From the NCBI RefSeq assembly GCF_034674885.1, contig NZ_JAUCDS010000002.1, positions 62,001 through 126,000 of the forward strand: a stretch of DNA of 64,000 bases, read 5' to 3'. Positions 1 through 7,932 of the stretch are shown one piece after another. The notes under the pieces are model-generated. The model made no database searches, had not been told where the DNA came from, and saw only the letters and a program-made list of their open reading frames with translations. Source of the stretch: Castellaniella sp034674885 (GTDB lineage Bacteria > Pseudomonadota > Gammaproteobacteria > Burkholderiales > Burkholderiaceae_B). The position numbers and the translations under genes were made by a program. How positions within the stretch are numbered: position 1 is the first letter of the stretch; each line of letters opens with the position of its first letter.

Positions 1-13
1 TCGACTGGGCGCA

Positions 14-82
14 TCATTCCTCCCACGGCCACGGATGCGTCTTTCCGGGACGCTGGCGCTTTTCCTTTGATCGCTTGCTCAT
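14..82 (-). CDS. tiny basic phage protein (22 aa)
   Basis: A 22-residue frame starts at 82 behind a good ribosome binding site (GAGGGGAAATC before the ATG). It overlaps the upstream gene by four bases (ATGA), the spacing used throughout this operon. The product is very basic at its N-terminus and ends in PWPWEE; it resembles no family I know. Its stop shares one base with another ATG at 14-12 (TGATG), which opens a further leftward gene cut off by the window edge after four codons. Coupling and RBS are the only support. Confidence 0.5.
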   Translation of the reverse strand: MSKRSKEKRQRPGKTHPWPWEE

Positions 83-522
83 GATTTCCCCTCGGCTTTG
101 GCGTTGTGGTGCTCGACGTGGTGGCGTTTGCAAAGCCAACGCACATCGAGTGGGCGACTGTAATCATCGTGATGCGCTTCTGTTGGCGATGCGCCGCAAA
201 TCTCGCAAGGCTTTCGGGTGAGTCGCCCAGCTTTGATTGCCCGCCTAACCAGCCATCTAGCCTTGTGGTGGTCGCGTGTGCCGGGGGCCTTTGAGTATTC
301 GCGCGCTCGAGCGTTGCGGCGCTCCCGAGTCTCTGGGTTTTTGAAATACTCAGTCTCATAGGCATGGTGGTACTCACGCGGCATTTTTCCGCCCCCGGTG
401 GCCTTTCCTTCGGTCTTACGCCTTGCTCTCCAAGCTCGATCGTATTCCTTGCGACATGTCGAGCATCGGTAGCCATTCCCGGTTGGCGTGAAGGTTGCGC
501 CGCACTGGCAACACGTCCTCAT
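79..522 (-). CDS. zinc-finger / HNH-like phage protein
   Basis: 147 residues with two cysteine/histidine clusters. The N-terminus has CCQCG and, about 15 residues on, CSTC, which reads as a zinc ribbon. The C-terminus has CEICG followed by EAHHDDY, the segment SRPLDVRWLC and KRHHVEHH, a pattern like the HNH/endonuclease-VII-type proteins common in phage early operons. The middle is strongly basic, consistent with nucleic acid binding. It starts by a four-base overlap with the upstream gene. Nuclease activity is inferred from the motif only. Confidence 0.75.
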   Translation of the reverse strand: MRTCCQCGATFTPTGNGYRCSTCRKEYDRAWRARRKTEGKATGGGKMPREYHHAYETEYFKNPETRERRNARAREYSKAPGTRDHHKARWLVRRAIKAGRLTRKPCEICGASPTEAHHDDYSRPLDVRWLCKRHHVEHHNAKAEGKS

Positions 523-842
523 TTTGATTCTCCAGAAGCTTTGGCCAGCGCGGCACGGGCAGATTCGAGCGCCAGCTCATTGACCATCCCGATACCGACC
601 TCGCGCAAAGCCACGTCACGGACATGCTCGGCATCTGCCAGCAACTTTTTCAGCGCCTCGTACATATCAGGCGCGGCGGCGATCAGCTTCTTATTGGCCG
701 TGCGCTCGATCGTTTCTCGCTCAAACCGATCTTCTTGTCCTGGGTAGCGCTGTGGCGAAATCGTGTGGCAGATGAGTCCGCCCCTGTCCCTGACGCCGGA
801 TTCTGTTTCCCACCACGGCCCAGGCGTGTGCTGTGTGTTCAT
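519..842 (-). CDS. small phage protein of the HTPGPW type
   Basis: 107 residues opening with NTQHTPGPWWE and carrying ANKKLIAAAPDMYEALKKLL in the middle. This pair of phrases is typical of a widespread family of small phage early proteins of unknown function. The C-terminal half is predicted helical (alternating Leu/Ala/Glu). It is coupled by four-base overlaps to genes on both sides in the leftward operon. The family assignment is fairly secure; the role is unknown. Confidence 0.8.
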   Translation of the reverse strand: MNTQHTPGPWWETESGVRDRGGLICHTISPQRYPGQEDRFERETIERTANKKLIAAAPDMYEALKKLLADAEHVRDVALREVGIGMVNELALESARAALAKASGESK

Positions 843-1342
843 GGCTGAACCTTTTCAGTTATCTGGCGCGCCAGACTCTCGCATTCGTCTATGCAGTATT
901 CGAGGCTGCGAAATTCACCGTCGTCCTCCCACATGATTGGGCTGTCGGGATAGCGCTCGCGCATCTCCAGCAGGCGCTCGGGTGACGCGCCGTCGCCAGC
1001 GTGCCCGCAGTCGTAGCCAAGCCACCAGAGGTCAGAGGGCACTGGATACTGACCACGCCCATCGCCGGAAAACGTCAGGCCGCCGTGAACGTCGAAGACC
1101 AACTCGGGGGATGTCATGCGCTCCTGGGTGGCGCAAAGCATCGTGATCACGCCACGCTTACCAACTGGCTCATCGTCGGACGGCGCGGTCAGCGCCGGAC
1201 TTGGTTCGCTGTATTCCGCCCCATAGAGTGGGTGTCCCTTCGGCAGACCGACGTATCCGCAGCGATGGCCCATGTCACCCATGGTGACGACGGCTCGAAA
1301 GCCCGCTTGGGTTGTCCAGTCTCTTTCTACTTGATAGCTCAT
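839..1342 (-). CDS. hypothetical phage early protein
   Basis: 167 residues, soluble, acidic C-terminal half. The N-terminal part contains VVTMGDMGHRCGYVGLPKGHPLYG, a phrase I associate with small phage proteins whose function is not known; it continues into a segment describing a compact alpha/beta domain with Trp and Gly-rich turns (LWWLGYDCGHAGD). ATGA overlaps with both neighbours place it firmly in the leftward operon. No catalytic motif is visible. Confidence 0.75.
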   Translation of the reverse strand: MSYQVERDWTTQAGFRAVVTMGDMGHRCGYVGLPKGHPLYGAEYSEPSPALTAPSDDEPVGKRGVITMLCATQERMTSPELVFDVHGGLTFSGDGRGQYPVPSDLWWLGYDCGHAGDGASPERLLEMRERYPDSPIMWEDDGEFRSLEYCIDECESLARQITEKVQP

Positions 1343-1611
1343 GTCCGCTCCCTGGCTGCAAGCATGGCGTCGGCCATGGCGTAGGCCATCGTGGCGACAT
1401 CGGCGCCAGTGCAGTTTGTGAGGCTCCAGCCGTTCATTCCGTTGGCTTGGATCGGGCCACCAGGATTCGCCAGCAGCCCTTGCATCGCCTTGGCTGCGAA
1501 GTAATCGCGTAGGGACATGCCGCCGTATCCGCTCTCAAAGCGCGGGCCGCGGCTTACGTCGAATTGGCATGGGATCGGATAAGCCGGGCCGCCGTCGTTT
1601 CGTTGGGTCAT
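1339..1611 (-). CDS. small phage protein with SLRDYFAAKAMQG motif
   Basis: 90 residues. It opens with a short polar segment (NDGGPAYPIP) and has GMSLRDYFAAKAMQGLL followed by an alanine-rich C-terminal helix. This combination is typical of small proteins found in many phage early operons; their function is unknown. It overlaps the flanking genes by four bases on each side, so it is translated from the same leftward transcript. Confidence 0.8.
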   Translation of the reverse strand: MTQRNDGGPAYPIPCQFDVSRGPRFESGYGGMSLRDYFAAKAMQGLLANPGGPIQANGMNGWSLTNCTGADVATMAYAMADAMLAARERT

Positions 1612-2072
1612 GACGCGGCCCTCACGGTGCCTTCGGCGACCAACAGTTCAGCGAACGAGGTGCCCCACAGCTTTGCTGGCCGGTAGCCGAGTTCTGTGCA
1701 GAGGTCTGCCATCGCTCTGAGCGCTGTTTTGCCGAAGCCGCAAGGGGATTCCTGAATGTTGACGAAATCCGCCCGAGTGGCGCACCACTGATCGCCATCC
1801 ATGGACAGGAGGCACTGAACTCGCTTGGCGTACTCCTGGACGTCGTCGTCGTTGCAGTTCCATTTCGCGGCCAGCTCGTTGATGCGGTCGCGGTTGGCTC
1901 CCGCTGCCAGGGCCTCAACCAAGATAGTCCAGGCTCCCATCCGATCAGACGGATCCATGGGCCACAAAGCGCGGGCCAGATCGCTGTCGCGGATGTCCAT
2001 CGCGGCGTCCGGGTGCGGCTTGTAGATCAGCTCGCCGTTTTCGTGCAGGTAGTACCAGCCTTGAATGCTCAT
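1608..2072 (-). CDS. hypothetical phage early protein (154 aa)
   Basis: I place the start at the ATG at 2072 because GGAG lies seven bases upstream and the longer frame to 2177 adds only low-complexity sequence. The product begins MSIQGWYYLHENGELIYK, has an acidic helical middle and a C-terminal segment around GYRPAKLWGTSF. The N-terminal WYYLH.NG.LI.K phrase recurs in phage proteins of unknown role. Coupled by ATGA to the gene downstream; 74 bases separate it from the gene upstream, room for a secondary promoter or RBS only. Confidence 0.7.
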   Translation of the reverse strand: MSIQGWYYLHENGELIYKPHPDAAMDIRDSDLARALWPMDPSDRMGAWTILVEALAAGANRDRINELAAKWNCNDDDVQEYAKRVQCLLSMDGDQWCATRADFVNIQESPCGFGKTALRAMADLCTELGYRPAKLWGTSFAELLVAEGTVRAAS

Positions 2073-2146
2073 CTTCAATCTCCAATAGGGTGGGCAGCCA
2101 GACAGCGCAGGAATGGGGGACCGCTGCTGGCTTTTGTGCCCGTTGA

Positions 2147-2368
2147 TCAGATGGCGGCGCGGCCCAGCACGTCGCACAGGTAGGTTTTCAGGAGTTCGAT
2201 GGCGCGTTTTTCGTCGTGATCCCAGAGGGCGCGCAGCATGGCTTCGCGCTGGGCGCCCAGGCCGGAGGCCGTCTCTCCTCCGCCGAGCAGGCCCCTGTCT
2301 TCTGCCTCATCCAGGATTTCATCGTCATCGAATTGATCGAGATCGACATCAACCGTGATCGTCGCCAT
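2147..2368 (-). CDS. small acidic phage protein, coupled to rdgC
   Basis: 73 residues starting MATITVDVDLDQFDDDEIL. The ATG at 2368 overlaps the stop of rdgC as ATGA, so this start is preferred over the much longer upstream frame, which runs inside rdgC and has arginine/proline-rich shadow composition. The protein is acidic at its N-terminus with a helical C-terminal half. Its tight coupling to rdgC suggests a shared role in recombination or DNA protection, but nothing in the sequence proves it. Confidence 0.7.
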   Translation of the reverse strand: MATITVDVDLDQFDDDEILDEAEDRGLLGGGETASGLGAQREAMLRALWDHDEKRAIELLKTYLCDVLGRAAI

Positions 2369-3261
2369 CACGCATCCCTCCGCATCCCGCCCAGCGCCGC
2401 CGTCAGGTCGCCAAGCAGTCGCGCCAGTTCGCCCGACATCAGCGTGAAATCGGCCTCGAACTGTTCGGCTTCGTTCTGGGCGTCCTGGTGTTCCTTCAGC
2501 ACGTCCAGGGGCGCGACGCGCTTGACGTCCAGGTTGTCGGTCAGCACGAAGGAGACACGGTCGTTCCACGTCATGGCCAGGCGCGTGCACTGCTTGCCAG
2601 CCTGGACGTGATTGGCAGCCTCAGCGTGGTCGACTGACTGCCGGGTGTACCGCACCGTGGCGCGGGACTCGCCCGTGGAGCGCAGTTCGGTGTCCTGATC
2701 GATGGTGAAACCGGCGGGGGCTTCGTCTTCCGTCAGCCACAGCGTCATGGCGGCTGCGGGCGACATTTCCACGTGCAGCGGCACGATGGGAAAGGGCGTC
2801 AGGGTCTTGGCCAGCAGGCCCAGAACCTCATCGGATTTGCTGGTGCTGCTGGCGTCGATCACGAACCAATGGTTCTTGGTGTCGATCCAGCAGCGGGTAT
2901 CCGACTGCGTGACGAAGGCCTTCGGCAGCAGTTCCATCGTCACCTGTTCTTTGATGTCCTTCATCTGCTTGCGGCCGGGCTTGTAGCCTTGGTTCTCTTC
3001 GATCTGCAGGGCGCGTTCGCGGGCTGCCAGATTGACGACGGACGCCGGCAGCAGGCGCTTTTCGGTGCGCAGGGTGATCAGCATCTGACCTGCCTGTTGA
3101 TAGACCAGCCAGCCTTCGTCAGGGCGCGGCGGCACCCAGCCTGACGATTGGCTTTCTTGACTGCCGCACGCCTGGAAAGGCAGGTCTGCCAAGTCATCTT
3201 CTAGGCCGGACAGATTCGCGCCTGGTGCCAGGCGGTAGATTTTCGGGTTTTTGAACCACAT
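2368..3261 (-). CDS. rdgC: recombination-associated protein RdgC
   Basis: 297 residues, the usual RdgC length, starting MWFKNPKIYRL at the ATG at 3261, which has GGAG eight to nine bases upstream. RdgC forms a ring-shaped DNA-binding dimer that limits RecA-dependent strand exchange and is often carried by prophages of beta- and gammaproteobacteria. Family hallmarks visible are the N-terminal WFKN.. .YRL strand, the GWVPP segment near residue 40, the PG.KQ..DIKE.V motif around residues 95-105 and the LPKAFV strand. It is first in a coupled pair with the small acidic protein. Confidence 0.92.
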   Translation of the reverse strand: MWFKNPKIYRLAPGANLSGLEDDLADLPFQACGSQESQSSGWVPPRPDEGWLVYQQAGQMLITLRTEKRLLPASVVNLAARERALQIEENQGYKPGRKQMKDIKEQVTMELLPKAFVTQSDTRCWIDTKNHWFVIDASSTSKSDEVLGLLAKTLTPFPIVPLHVEMSPAAAMTLWLTEDEAPAGFTIDQDTELRSTGESRATVRYTRQSVDHAEAANHVQAGKQCTRLAMTWNDRVSFVLTDNLDVKRVAPLDVLKEHQDAQNEAEQFEADFTLMSGELARLLGDLTAALGGMRRDA

Positions 3262-3419
3262 GGGGATTCTCCAGGCGCGACTATCCGAGGCCGATGGCCT
3301 GGGTGCGCGGGGTTGAGGGTGGGGGCGTGCCTTGTTGCGAAAGTTTGCGGCGCTTAACATAGGCCCTACGATGGCGACCTGCTGGCGACAGCGGGCGCAG
3401 CAACTTAAGCGGAGAACCT

Positions 3420-3764
3420 ATGACTTGGCACGTTTACGGCGTTGGCCCTATCGACTTCGGGTGGGATCACCTTAAAACCGTTGAGGAAACGGCGAGATCT
3501 CTCGGCGAAGGCGAGGCCATGGATAAACTACAAGGATGGGGAGGCACCACCGATCCGGGATTAGACGAGTTTTTGCAAGGATGGAATTCCGCCCAGAATG
3601 CTGCGCGTGACCACGGGTGGGAGGGAGATTTTCGTCATGATCCAGTCGTGTTCTGGGTTCCCGGCGAGAGCAATTTTCAGTTCGGGTTCGCTTTTAAGCA
3701 GGACAACAATGGAACAACTTTTGTTGTTTCCCCGGTTGAATTGCCTTACGCTGATAGTCCATGA
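3420..3764 (+). CDS. hypothetical protein on the opposite strand to the operon
   Basis: 114 residues starting MTWHVYGVGPIDFGWDHL, with a purine-rich RBS (AGCGGAGAACCT) just before the ATG. It is the only convincing rightward gene in the left arm and is divergent from rdgC, with 158 bases between the starts. The composition is soluble with many aromatic residues, and it is visibly less GC-rich than its neighbours. No recognised family. It may be an accessory (moron) gene with its own promoter. Confidence 0.65.
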   Translation: MTWHVYGVGPIDFGWDHLKTVEETARSLGEGEAMDKLQGWGGTTDPGLDEFLQGWNSAQNAARDHGWEGDFRHDPVVFWVPGESNFQFGFAFKQDNNGTTFVVSPVELPYADSP

Positions 3765-3796
3765 CCGATGTCGACAACCCCCGGTGACGGGCTCGC

Positions 3797-4300
3797 CTAC
3801 CGAATCCTCAGCCCCACCCCCTGCACCAGCTTCGCCCCCGGCACTTCAAAGCCGTCCTGAATCGCCTTCTTGATGAGCGGTTTGTTCGGCTTCGGTTCCG
3901 GCGGCTTCGGATCGGTCATGTATTCCGCCGGGATCTGGCGCTCGTCGAACACATCCACGCTGGGCGGGTTCTTCTGCACGCTGATCGTGAACTGCGGATG
4001 CTCGACCTTCTGGATGCCTGAGTACACCATGGCGTCCAACAGGCGCTTTTTGAGGGCTTCGCGCCGGTTGGCGATGATCCGGGCCCGCGTTGCCAGGCGC
4101 TCAGCCTCAGCGTTCACCGCCGATTCCAGGGCCTCCATGTTGCGGATCACGAAGCCGTAGGACTGGACTTTCGGGACCATATCCGTTTCGGCTTCCAGCG
4201 TGTCCTGGATGGCCTGGTCGTCCAGATCCAGGTCCATCAGTTTTTCGTAGATGGCGCGGGCTTCCCCGGCCACCTCGTACAGGGGTGCGAGTGTGGTCAT
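3797..4300 (-). CDS. Gp157-family phage protein
   Basis: 167 residues. An acidic N-terminal helix is followed by a long heptad-like helix with NMEALESAVNAEAERLATRARIIANRREALKKRL features, then the strand HPQFTISVQKNPPSV and a C-terminal PNK..IKKAIQDG.EVPGAKL segment. This is the layout of the Gp157 family (PF05565) of phage early proteins, which usually sit beside ssDNA-binding proteins and ATPases, as here. The family has been linked to phage resistance in Streptococcus, but its molecular role is not settled. Confidence 0.85.
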   Translation of the reverse strand: MTTLAPLYEVAGEARAIYEKLMDLDLDDQAIQDTLEAETDMVPKVQSYGFVIRNMEALESAVNAEAERLATRARIIANRREALKKRLLDAMVYSGIQKVEHPQFTISVQKNPPSVDVFDERQIPAEYMTDPKPPEPKPNKPLIKKAIQDGFEVPGAKLVQGVGLRIR

Positions 4301-4336
4301 GTTCTATCGGCTCTGTGCGGGCCGCTCCATAGTTGA

Positions 4337-4957
4337 TCAAAAGCCTTGGCCGAGGTCGTCACCAAATGGGTCGTCAGGGGCGCCGTTGGCGCTGGCTTGC
4401 CCTGCGCCCGGATGTCCGGCTGTGCGTTCGTCCTTGTCCTTCAGCGTGGCTACGATGCCCCCGAGCGCCTTGGGCTGCGTATTGCCGTCCAGGATCTCCT
4501 TGGCGGTCAGTTCGCTCAATGCATTGAAGGGCGCGAAAATGTTGAACTTGTAGCCGTCCTTGCCGTCGCTCTTGGTGTACAGCACCTTCTGCAGGACTAG
4601 CCCGACAGGCTTGCCGTGCAGAGCAGGGAAGGCGGTCACCTGGCGCGAATTGCCATCCGGACCTTTGATGTTGCCTTGCTTGGGCTCCAGGGCCTGGACG
4701 CCCGTGACGGTCATGATGGCGCTCAGCACCTTGTAGCCGTACAGTGCCTCGCCTTTCGCGTTATGGGTCCAAAGCGTCAGGTAATTGGCCTGCTGACCCT
4801 CGCGGGTCTTGAACGAGAATTCGATGCCGTCGGTGCCTTGTCGGCTGGTCACAGCCTCGGCCAGAGTGAATTCGCCGATGTACTTGCCGGACTGGTCAAC
4901 GTAGTTGTTCTGGTTGGCCTGGCGGGCGGCGGCGGGGTCTGCGGTATAGCTGCGCAT
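4337..4957 (-). CDS. probable phage ssDNA-binding-like protein
   Basis: 206 residues. The N-terminal half is beta-rich with GKYIGEFTLAEAVTS and GIEFSFKTREGQ, typical of phage proteins in the Erf/SSB neighbourhood. The C-terminus is disordered and acidic, ending DDPFGDDLGQGF, which resembles the acidic tip that SSB proteins use to recruit partners. Position between Gp157 and a P-loop ATPase supports a role in replication or recombination. The SSB assignment is inference from layout and tail, not from a recognised domain. Confidence 0.6.
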   Translation of the reverse strand: MRSYTADPAAARQANQNNYVDQSGKYIGEFTLAEAVTSRQGTDGIEFSFKTREGQQANYLTLWTHNAKGEALYGYKVLSAIMTVTGVQALEPKQGNIKGPDGNSRQVTAFPALHGKPVGLVLQKVLYTKSDGKDGYKFNIFAPFNALSELTAKEILDGNTQPKALGGIVATLKDKDERTAGHPGAGQASANGAPDDPFGDDLGQGF

Positions 4958-4969
4958 TGTGCGGTTCCT

Positions 4970-5623
4970 TTAAGCGGGTTGCTCGGTCAATTCGTAGTAG
5001 GACTGGATGGCCTGATCGACGGCCTGCAGGTCGTTGTCGATCGTCTCGGTGTCGAACAGGCCCATGGGGGTTTTGGTGGTGTCGCTGCCGTTGTTGCGGG
5101 TGGAAAAGAGGTACTGGCCGTCACGGATCATGGTTCTCAGAACGATGGTCACCATGCCTTCCAGCGCGATTTTTTCGTCCAGCATCTTCCCGATGGTCTT
5201 GATCTTGGTGTGGCCGGATTCGCTGGTTTCGATATGGCTCAGGATGTAGACGCGTACGTCCTCAGGCAGGGCGGCGGCGGCGTTGATGATGTCCCAGGCG
5301 TTCTTGCCAATCTCGGTGAACTTGTTGAAGCCCGTCTCGTTCGTGCGACGCATGAACTCGTTGGCCATCACGTACTGGAAGTCGTCCAGCACGATGATCT
5401 TGCGCTGGGTTTTCTGCATGAGCGTGATGATCTGGGCGGCGATGTCGGTCTGGAAAATATTTCCCTCCAGGCAGTCCTTTGTGTGACGTTTCCAGGCGGA
5501 CGATTTAAAGGGCAGGGGCTTTTTCACCGCCTGGATCAGAAGGGTGTCCTTCGGCTGCATGTTGCGCAGGCTCGCTGACTTGCCGGTCCCGGACTCGCCC
5601 AAGACCATGGTTACGACGCTCAT
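4970..5623 (-). CDS. phage P-loop ATPase (AAA/RecA-like)
   Basis: 217 residues from the ATG at 5623, which has GGAG about seven bases upstream. Walker A is GESGTGKSAS near residue 10 and Walker B is KIIVLDDFQYVM near residue 75. A sensor-like strand VRVYILSHIET follows. These compact phage ATPases usually accompany ssDNA-binding and Gp157 proteins and are thought to act in phage replication or recombination. The longer frame upstream to 5689 adds a Ser/Asn-rich stretch without an RBS, so it is not used. Confidence 0.85.
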   Translation of the reverse strand: MSVVTMVLGESGTGKSASLRNMQPKDTLLIQAVKKPLPFKSSAWKRHTKDCLEGNIFQTDIAAQIITLMQKTQRKIIVLDDFQYVMANEFMRRTNETGFNKFTEIGKNAWDIINAAAALPEDVRVYILSHIETSESGHTKIKTIGKMLDEKIALEGMVTIVLRTMIRDGQYLFSTRNNGSDTTKTPMGLFDTETIDNDLQAVDQAIQSYYELTEQPA

Positions 5624-5738
5624 AGTTGCTCTCCAGTTCGTGAGGTTCTTGCTGCTTGAGTTTTGCGACGACGCGCCCAGAGCCGCCACGGATTACCGCC
5701 TCGGGTAGACCGGGCAGGAAGTATTCTTTGTGGTCCAT
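5505..5738 (-). CDS. possible small phage protein overlapping the ATPase gene
   Basis: A 77-residue frame starting MDHKEYFLPGLPEAVIRGG with GAGG five bases before the ATG, placed just after the stop of the upstream gene. The first 40 or so residues look protein-like; the rest runs 119 bases into the ATPase gene in another frame and becomes Arg/Gln/His-rich. It may be a real short gene with an overlapping 3' end, or an ancestral gene whose end was lost. Support is the RBS and the gap it fills. Confidence 0.35.
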   Translation of the reverse strand: MDHKEYFLPGLPEAVIRGGSGRVVAKLKQQEPHELESNYERRNHGLGRVRDRQVSEPAQHAAEGHPSDPGGEKAPAL

Positions 5739-5745
5739 ACCGGCC

Positions 5746-6087
5746 TCAGATCATCCGATTGACGTACTTCTGCAGCACCGCCTGGGCAGCCGGGTAGGCG
5801 CCCTGGCTCTTGGCCAGCAGTTCGATCATTTCGGCCCTGGCGTGCCAGTCCAGGGCGATTTCAGCTAGGCAGGCGGTCAGCAGGCCCGTCTGATCCAGAA
5901 TCCCGTAGTCCCGGCCCTCCTCGTCTTCCGACGATTCGCCGCGCAGGACCGCTAGCACGCCAGCCGCCGTGGCCTCCGGGCCGGTATCTTCGGCATGGTC
6001 GTAATCCGGGCCGTGGATCCAGGACTGTTCCCAGGCCCGGCATGCCGTGCTGATGTCGCCCAGGCTGGTGTTGTCGTTCAGGGTCAT
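5746..6087 (-). CDS. hypothetical phage early protein (113 aa)
   Basis: 113 residues, acidic, mostly helical, with no membrane segment or signal peptide. It overlaps the upstream gene by four bases (ATGA at 6084-6087). The centre (ESSEDEEGRDYG) is strongly acidic, and the C-terminal half has a helical pattern ending in KYVNRMI. No known family recognised. It belongs to the leftward operon by strand, spacing and composition. Confidence 0.65.
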   Translation of the reverse strand: MTLNDNTSLGDISTACRAWEQSWIHGPDYDHAEDTGPEATAAGVLAVLRGESSEDEEGRDYGILDQTGLLTACLAEIALDWHARAEMIELLAKSQGAYPAAQAVLQKYVNRMI

Positions 6088-6332
6088 GACTGAGCCTCCC
6101 GTCGCTGGGCCTCGTAGTGGTCCGCAGCTGCAATCAGTTGCGCTCCCAGCGCCCGGGCCACATCGGCTTCCAGGAACAGTCGGAAGTCGCCCTGTGACAC
6201 CAGCACAGCACGATCCAGTGGGCCCATGCCGCTACTGAGCGAGTAATTGCCGTTGGCGCTGCGAATCAGGGCGTGGTGGGTTGCATAGCAGTCATCCAGG
6301 ACCGTCGAAACCCATGTTTCTGTAGTTGCCAT
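6084..6332 (-). CDS. hypothetical small phage protein (82 aa)
   Basis: 82 residues from the ATG at 6332, preceded by GGGGATAGCC. The frame is open for 94 codons further upstream, but that stretch is Arg/Pro/His-rich shadow sequence across another gene. The protein begins MATTETWVSTVLDDCYATHHALI and ends with a helix ADHYEAQRREAQS. No recognised family; coupled by overlap to the next gene and spaced two bases from the membrane protein upstream. Confidence 0.65.
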   Translation of the reverse strand: MATTETWVSTVLDDCYATHHALIRSANGNYSLSSGMGPLDRAVLVSQGDFRLFLEADVARALGAQLIAAADHYEAQRREAQS

Positions 6333-6334
6333 GG

Positions 6335-6538
6335 CTATCCCCAAAACAGTGATGGGCCGAAATACGCGACCAGGCCGAACGCGCCGACGGTCAGCGTGAT
6401 GGCAATCACGTCGCCGATCTTGTCGGCCAGGGGCGGATCCTGATAGCCCAGGCCGGGGTAGTGGGGGAACGCCTCCTGCAGGGTGCGCGGCGATTGTCCG
6501 GTCCAGTTGCTGCCGGTGTGTTCGATGTTGTTTTGCAT
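6335..6538 (-). CDS. small single-span membrane protein
   Basis: 67 residues. The first 40 are polar (MQNNIEHTGSNWTGQ...), and the C-terminal part carries one hydrophobic span, IGDVIAITLTVGAFGLVAYF, ending in GPSLFWG. The start has CGGAGAGACATC before the ATG. Small single-span proteins are frequent in phage early operons and can act in superinfection exclusion or membrane stress, but nothing here shows which. It is the last clear gene before the gene-free stretch to its right. Confidence 0.65.
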   Translation of the reverse strand: MQNNIEHTGSNWTGQSPRTLQEAFPHYPGLGYQDPPLADKIGDVIAITLTVGAFGLVAYFGPSLFWG

Positions 6539-7516
6539 GATGTCTCTCCGGTTGATCCAGACGCTCAGCAGGCCACGCAGGCTCCCGATGTAAGCCCTCG
6601 GTTTTGCCCTTCACGTTTTGACTGGTTGAGAATTGATCGCGGCGGCAAACGCGCGACCGGCCTACGCGGCCTGCTGAAAGTCTGGTGGTGGGTGCCGGTT
6701 ACTCCCCGTCCGGCGTCATTTGGCCATTGGCCCGGGCCGCTGGAATTGATGCGGCTGACAGGTGTGTCCGTTCGTGGGCCTGACGCGAAGCTGCCGACCG
6801 GGATTTCAGGGCTTCACTTGCGCAGTTGCCTGCGCTCCGGCTGCCCGTTTCGGGCGCAGATCCTGCCCGGTCATCCGCTTCGATCCGGGGCTTTCACCCG
6901 TAGCCAATCAAACCGTTGCCGGTGATTGATCTGCCTGGATTTGGAATCCCAGGACTTTCTGATGGTGGAGGGATGCCAGCCCCTCTCGGTGGGCGACTGT
7001 CGGATTATTCGCTGCCACCCAGCGGCGCTATAGCGCTTTCGCGCCGCCCCGCCCGCTTTCGCGTTGCAATCGCTAATTCACCATCACAACTGACCCCTGC
7101 AGCGGCCCGGCTGGGCCTTCCCTGGTATTGACTGCCGCGCGACCGGCTCCAGGGTTCCCAAATCGCGTGTTGGGGCAGGGGTCATGTGTGATGGTCCTGT
7201 GCTTTACCGGCACAGGCGCGGTTTTTGGTCCGCTAACACATGGTTGTCTCCTTGATTGCTGGCCCCGGCTTTCTGGCGGACGGGGTGACGCCGTGAAACC
7301 ATCACATAGGCGGGCCGGGCTTGATACCGGCTGCGCCAATTGGGCGATCTCCGCCTTCCCAATCATTGCCGCCATGCCGTCGCTTCGTGGCTATTCGCAC
7401 GGCTTTTCCGCGCCCCGGCGATTGGTGTGTGTCGGCGCTACGATTCGCACGTCCTTCCGTGCCGCCGCCCATGTGATGGCCCCGGCTTGACCCAACCGGG
7501 TGGGGCCTGGACCCGG
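6539..7516. other. gene-free, hairpin-rich stretch of the left arm
   Basis: No frame here has both an RBS and protein-like composition. Instead the DNA is packed with repeats. A 21-base inverted repeat (19 matches) pairs 7080-7100 with 7175-7195; its 9-base core ACCATCACA recurs near 7300 and, inverted (TGTGATGG), near 7472. GGCCCCGGCTT appears at 7261 and 7479 in the same orientation. A segment around 6985-7010 resembles one at about 9055-9080 in the second gene-free stretch. At 7248-7253 a perfect leftward AAGGAG precedes ATG-TGT-TAG, a two-codon frame, and an 11-residue GTG frame (7204-7239). This looks like structured RNA or a regulatory leader rather than coding DNA. Confidence 0.6.
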
Positions 7517-7777
7517 CTACTGCTCAGATTCCGGTCGTGCAGGCGTTGAGGGGAGTAGGGCGCGGATGGCGTCGTAAGTCGCAAAGGCGTTGTGCGCGTC
7601 CGCAATCTGCGCCGCCTCTTCCAGCGCCTCTCGCACCCTGGCATTGGCGTAGGCTTCGGCCTGGGTGGTGGTGATCAATCCGTCAAAGCCGTCCGTCTCC
7701 GGCCCGCCAAGGCTGAATAGGTAGGGAGATTCTTTGCTGCGATATGCCACCGGCTCCAGCATCTTCGCTTGGGTCAT
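7517..7777 (-). CDS. small phage protein with AxIADA/IRALLP motif
   Basis: 86 residues, MTQAKMLEPVAYRSKESPYLFSL at the start and a helix ALEEAAQIADAHN...YDAIRALLP near the end. This LEPVA...EEAA.I.....IR.L.P arrangement is widespread among small phage early proteins of unknown function. Its ATG overlaps the stop of the small membrane protein upstream (ATGA at 7774-7777). It is the last gene before the gene-free stretch 6539-7516. Confidence 0.8.
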   Translation of the reverse strand: MTQAKMLEPVAYRSKESPYLFSLGGPETDGFDGLITTTQAEAYANARVREALEEAAQIADAHNAFATYDAIRALLPSTPARPESEQ

Positions 7778-7932
7778 TGGAGCCTCGCAAGCAAAAGCAG
7801 CATGATGGAGAAAGACATCCAGAAGGCGGCTCGATCGTACTTTCCTTCAAATGCCAGATAGACCGCGCCGAAGGAAAATATGATCTGAAGGGGGTAAGCA
7901 AAAAAGACCGTAATGGCGTCAGTCAGGCTCAT
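7774..7932 (-). CDS. small two-span membrane protein (52 aa)
   Basis: A 52-residue frame running from the ATG at 7932 to the TGA at 7774. It has two hydrophobic stretches, ITVFFAYPLQIIFSFGAVYLAF (about 7-28) and FWMSFSIMLLLLARL (about 37-51), separated by a short charged turn EGKYDR. It is coupled by ATGA overlaps at both ends (7929-7932 and 7774-7777), which is strong evidence that it is translated. Function unknown; holin-like or exclusion roles are possible. Confidence 0.75.
   Translation of the reverse strand: MSLTDAITVFFAYPLQIIFSFGAVYLAFEGKYDRAAFWMSFSIMLLLLARLQ

Noticed and set aside
4616..5578. 320-codon rightward frame opposite the ssDNA-binding-like and ATPase genes
   Set aside because: It is the reverse-strand shadow of two well-supported leftward genes, rich in Val/Gly/Leu/His with no motif, and has no RBS.
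7073..7375. 100-codon leftward frame in the first gene-free stretch
   Set aside because: No Shine-Dalgarno, and beyond the first 25 residues it is Pro/Arg/Gly-rich; it also runs through the long inverted repeat, which better explains the sequence.
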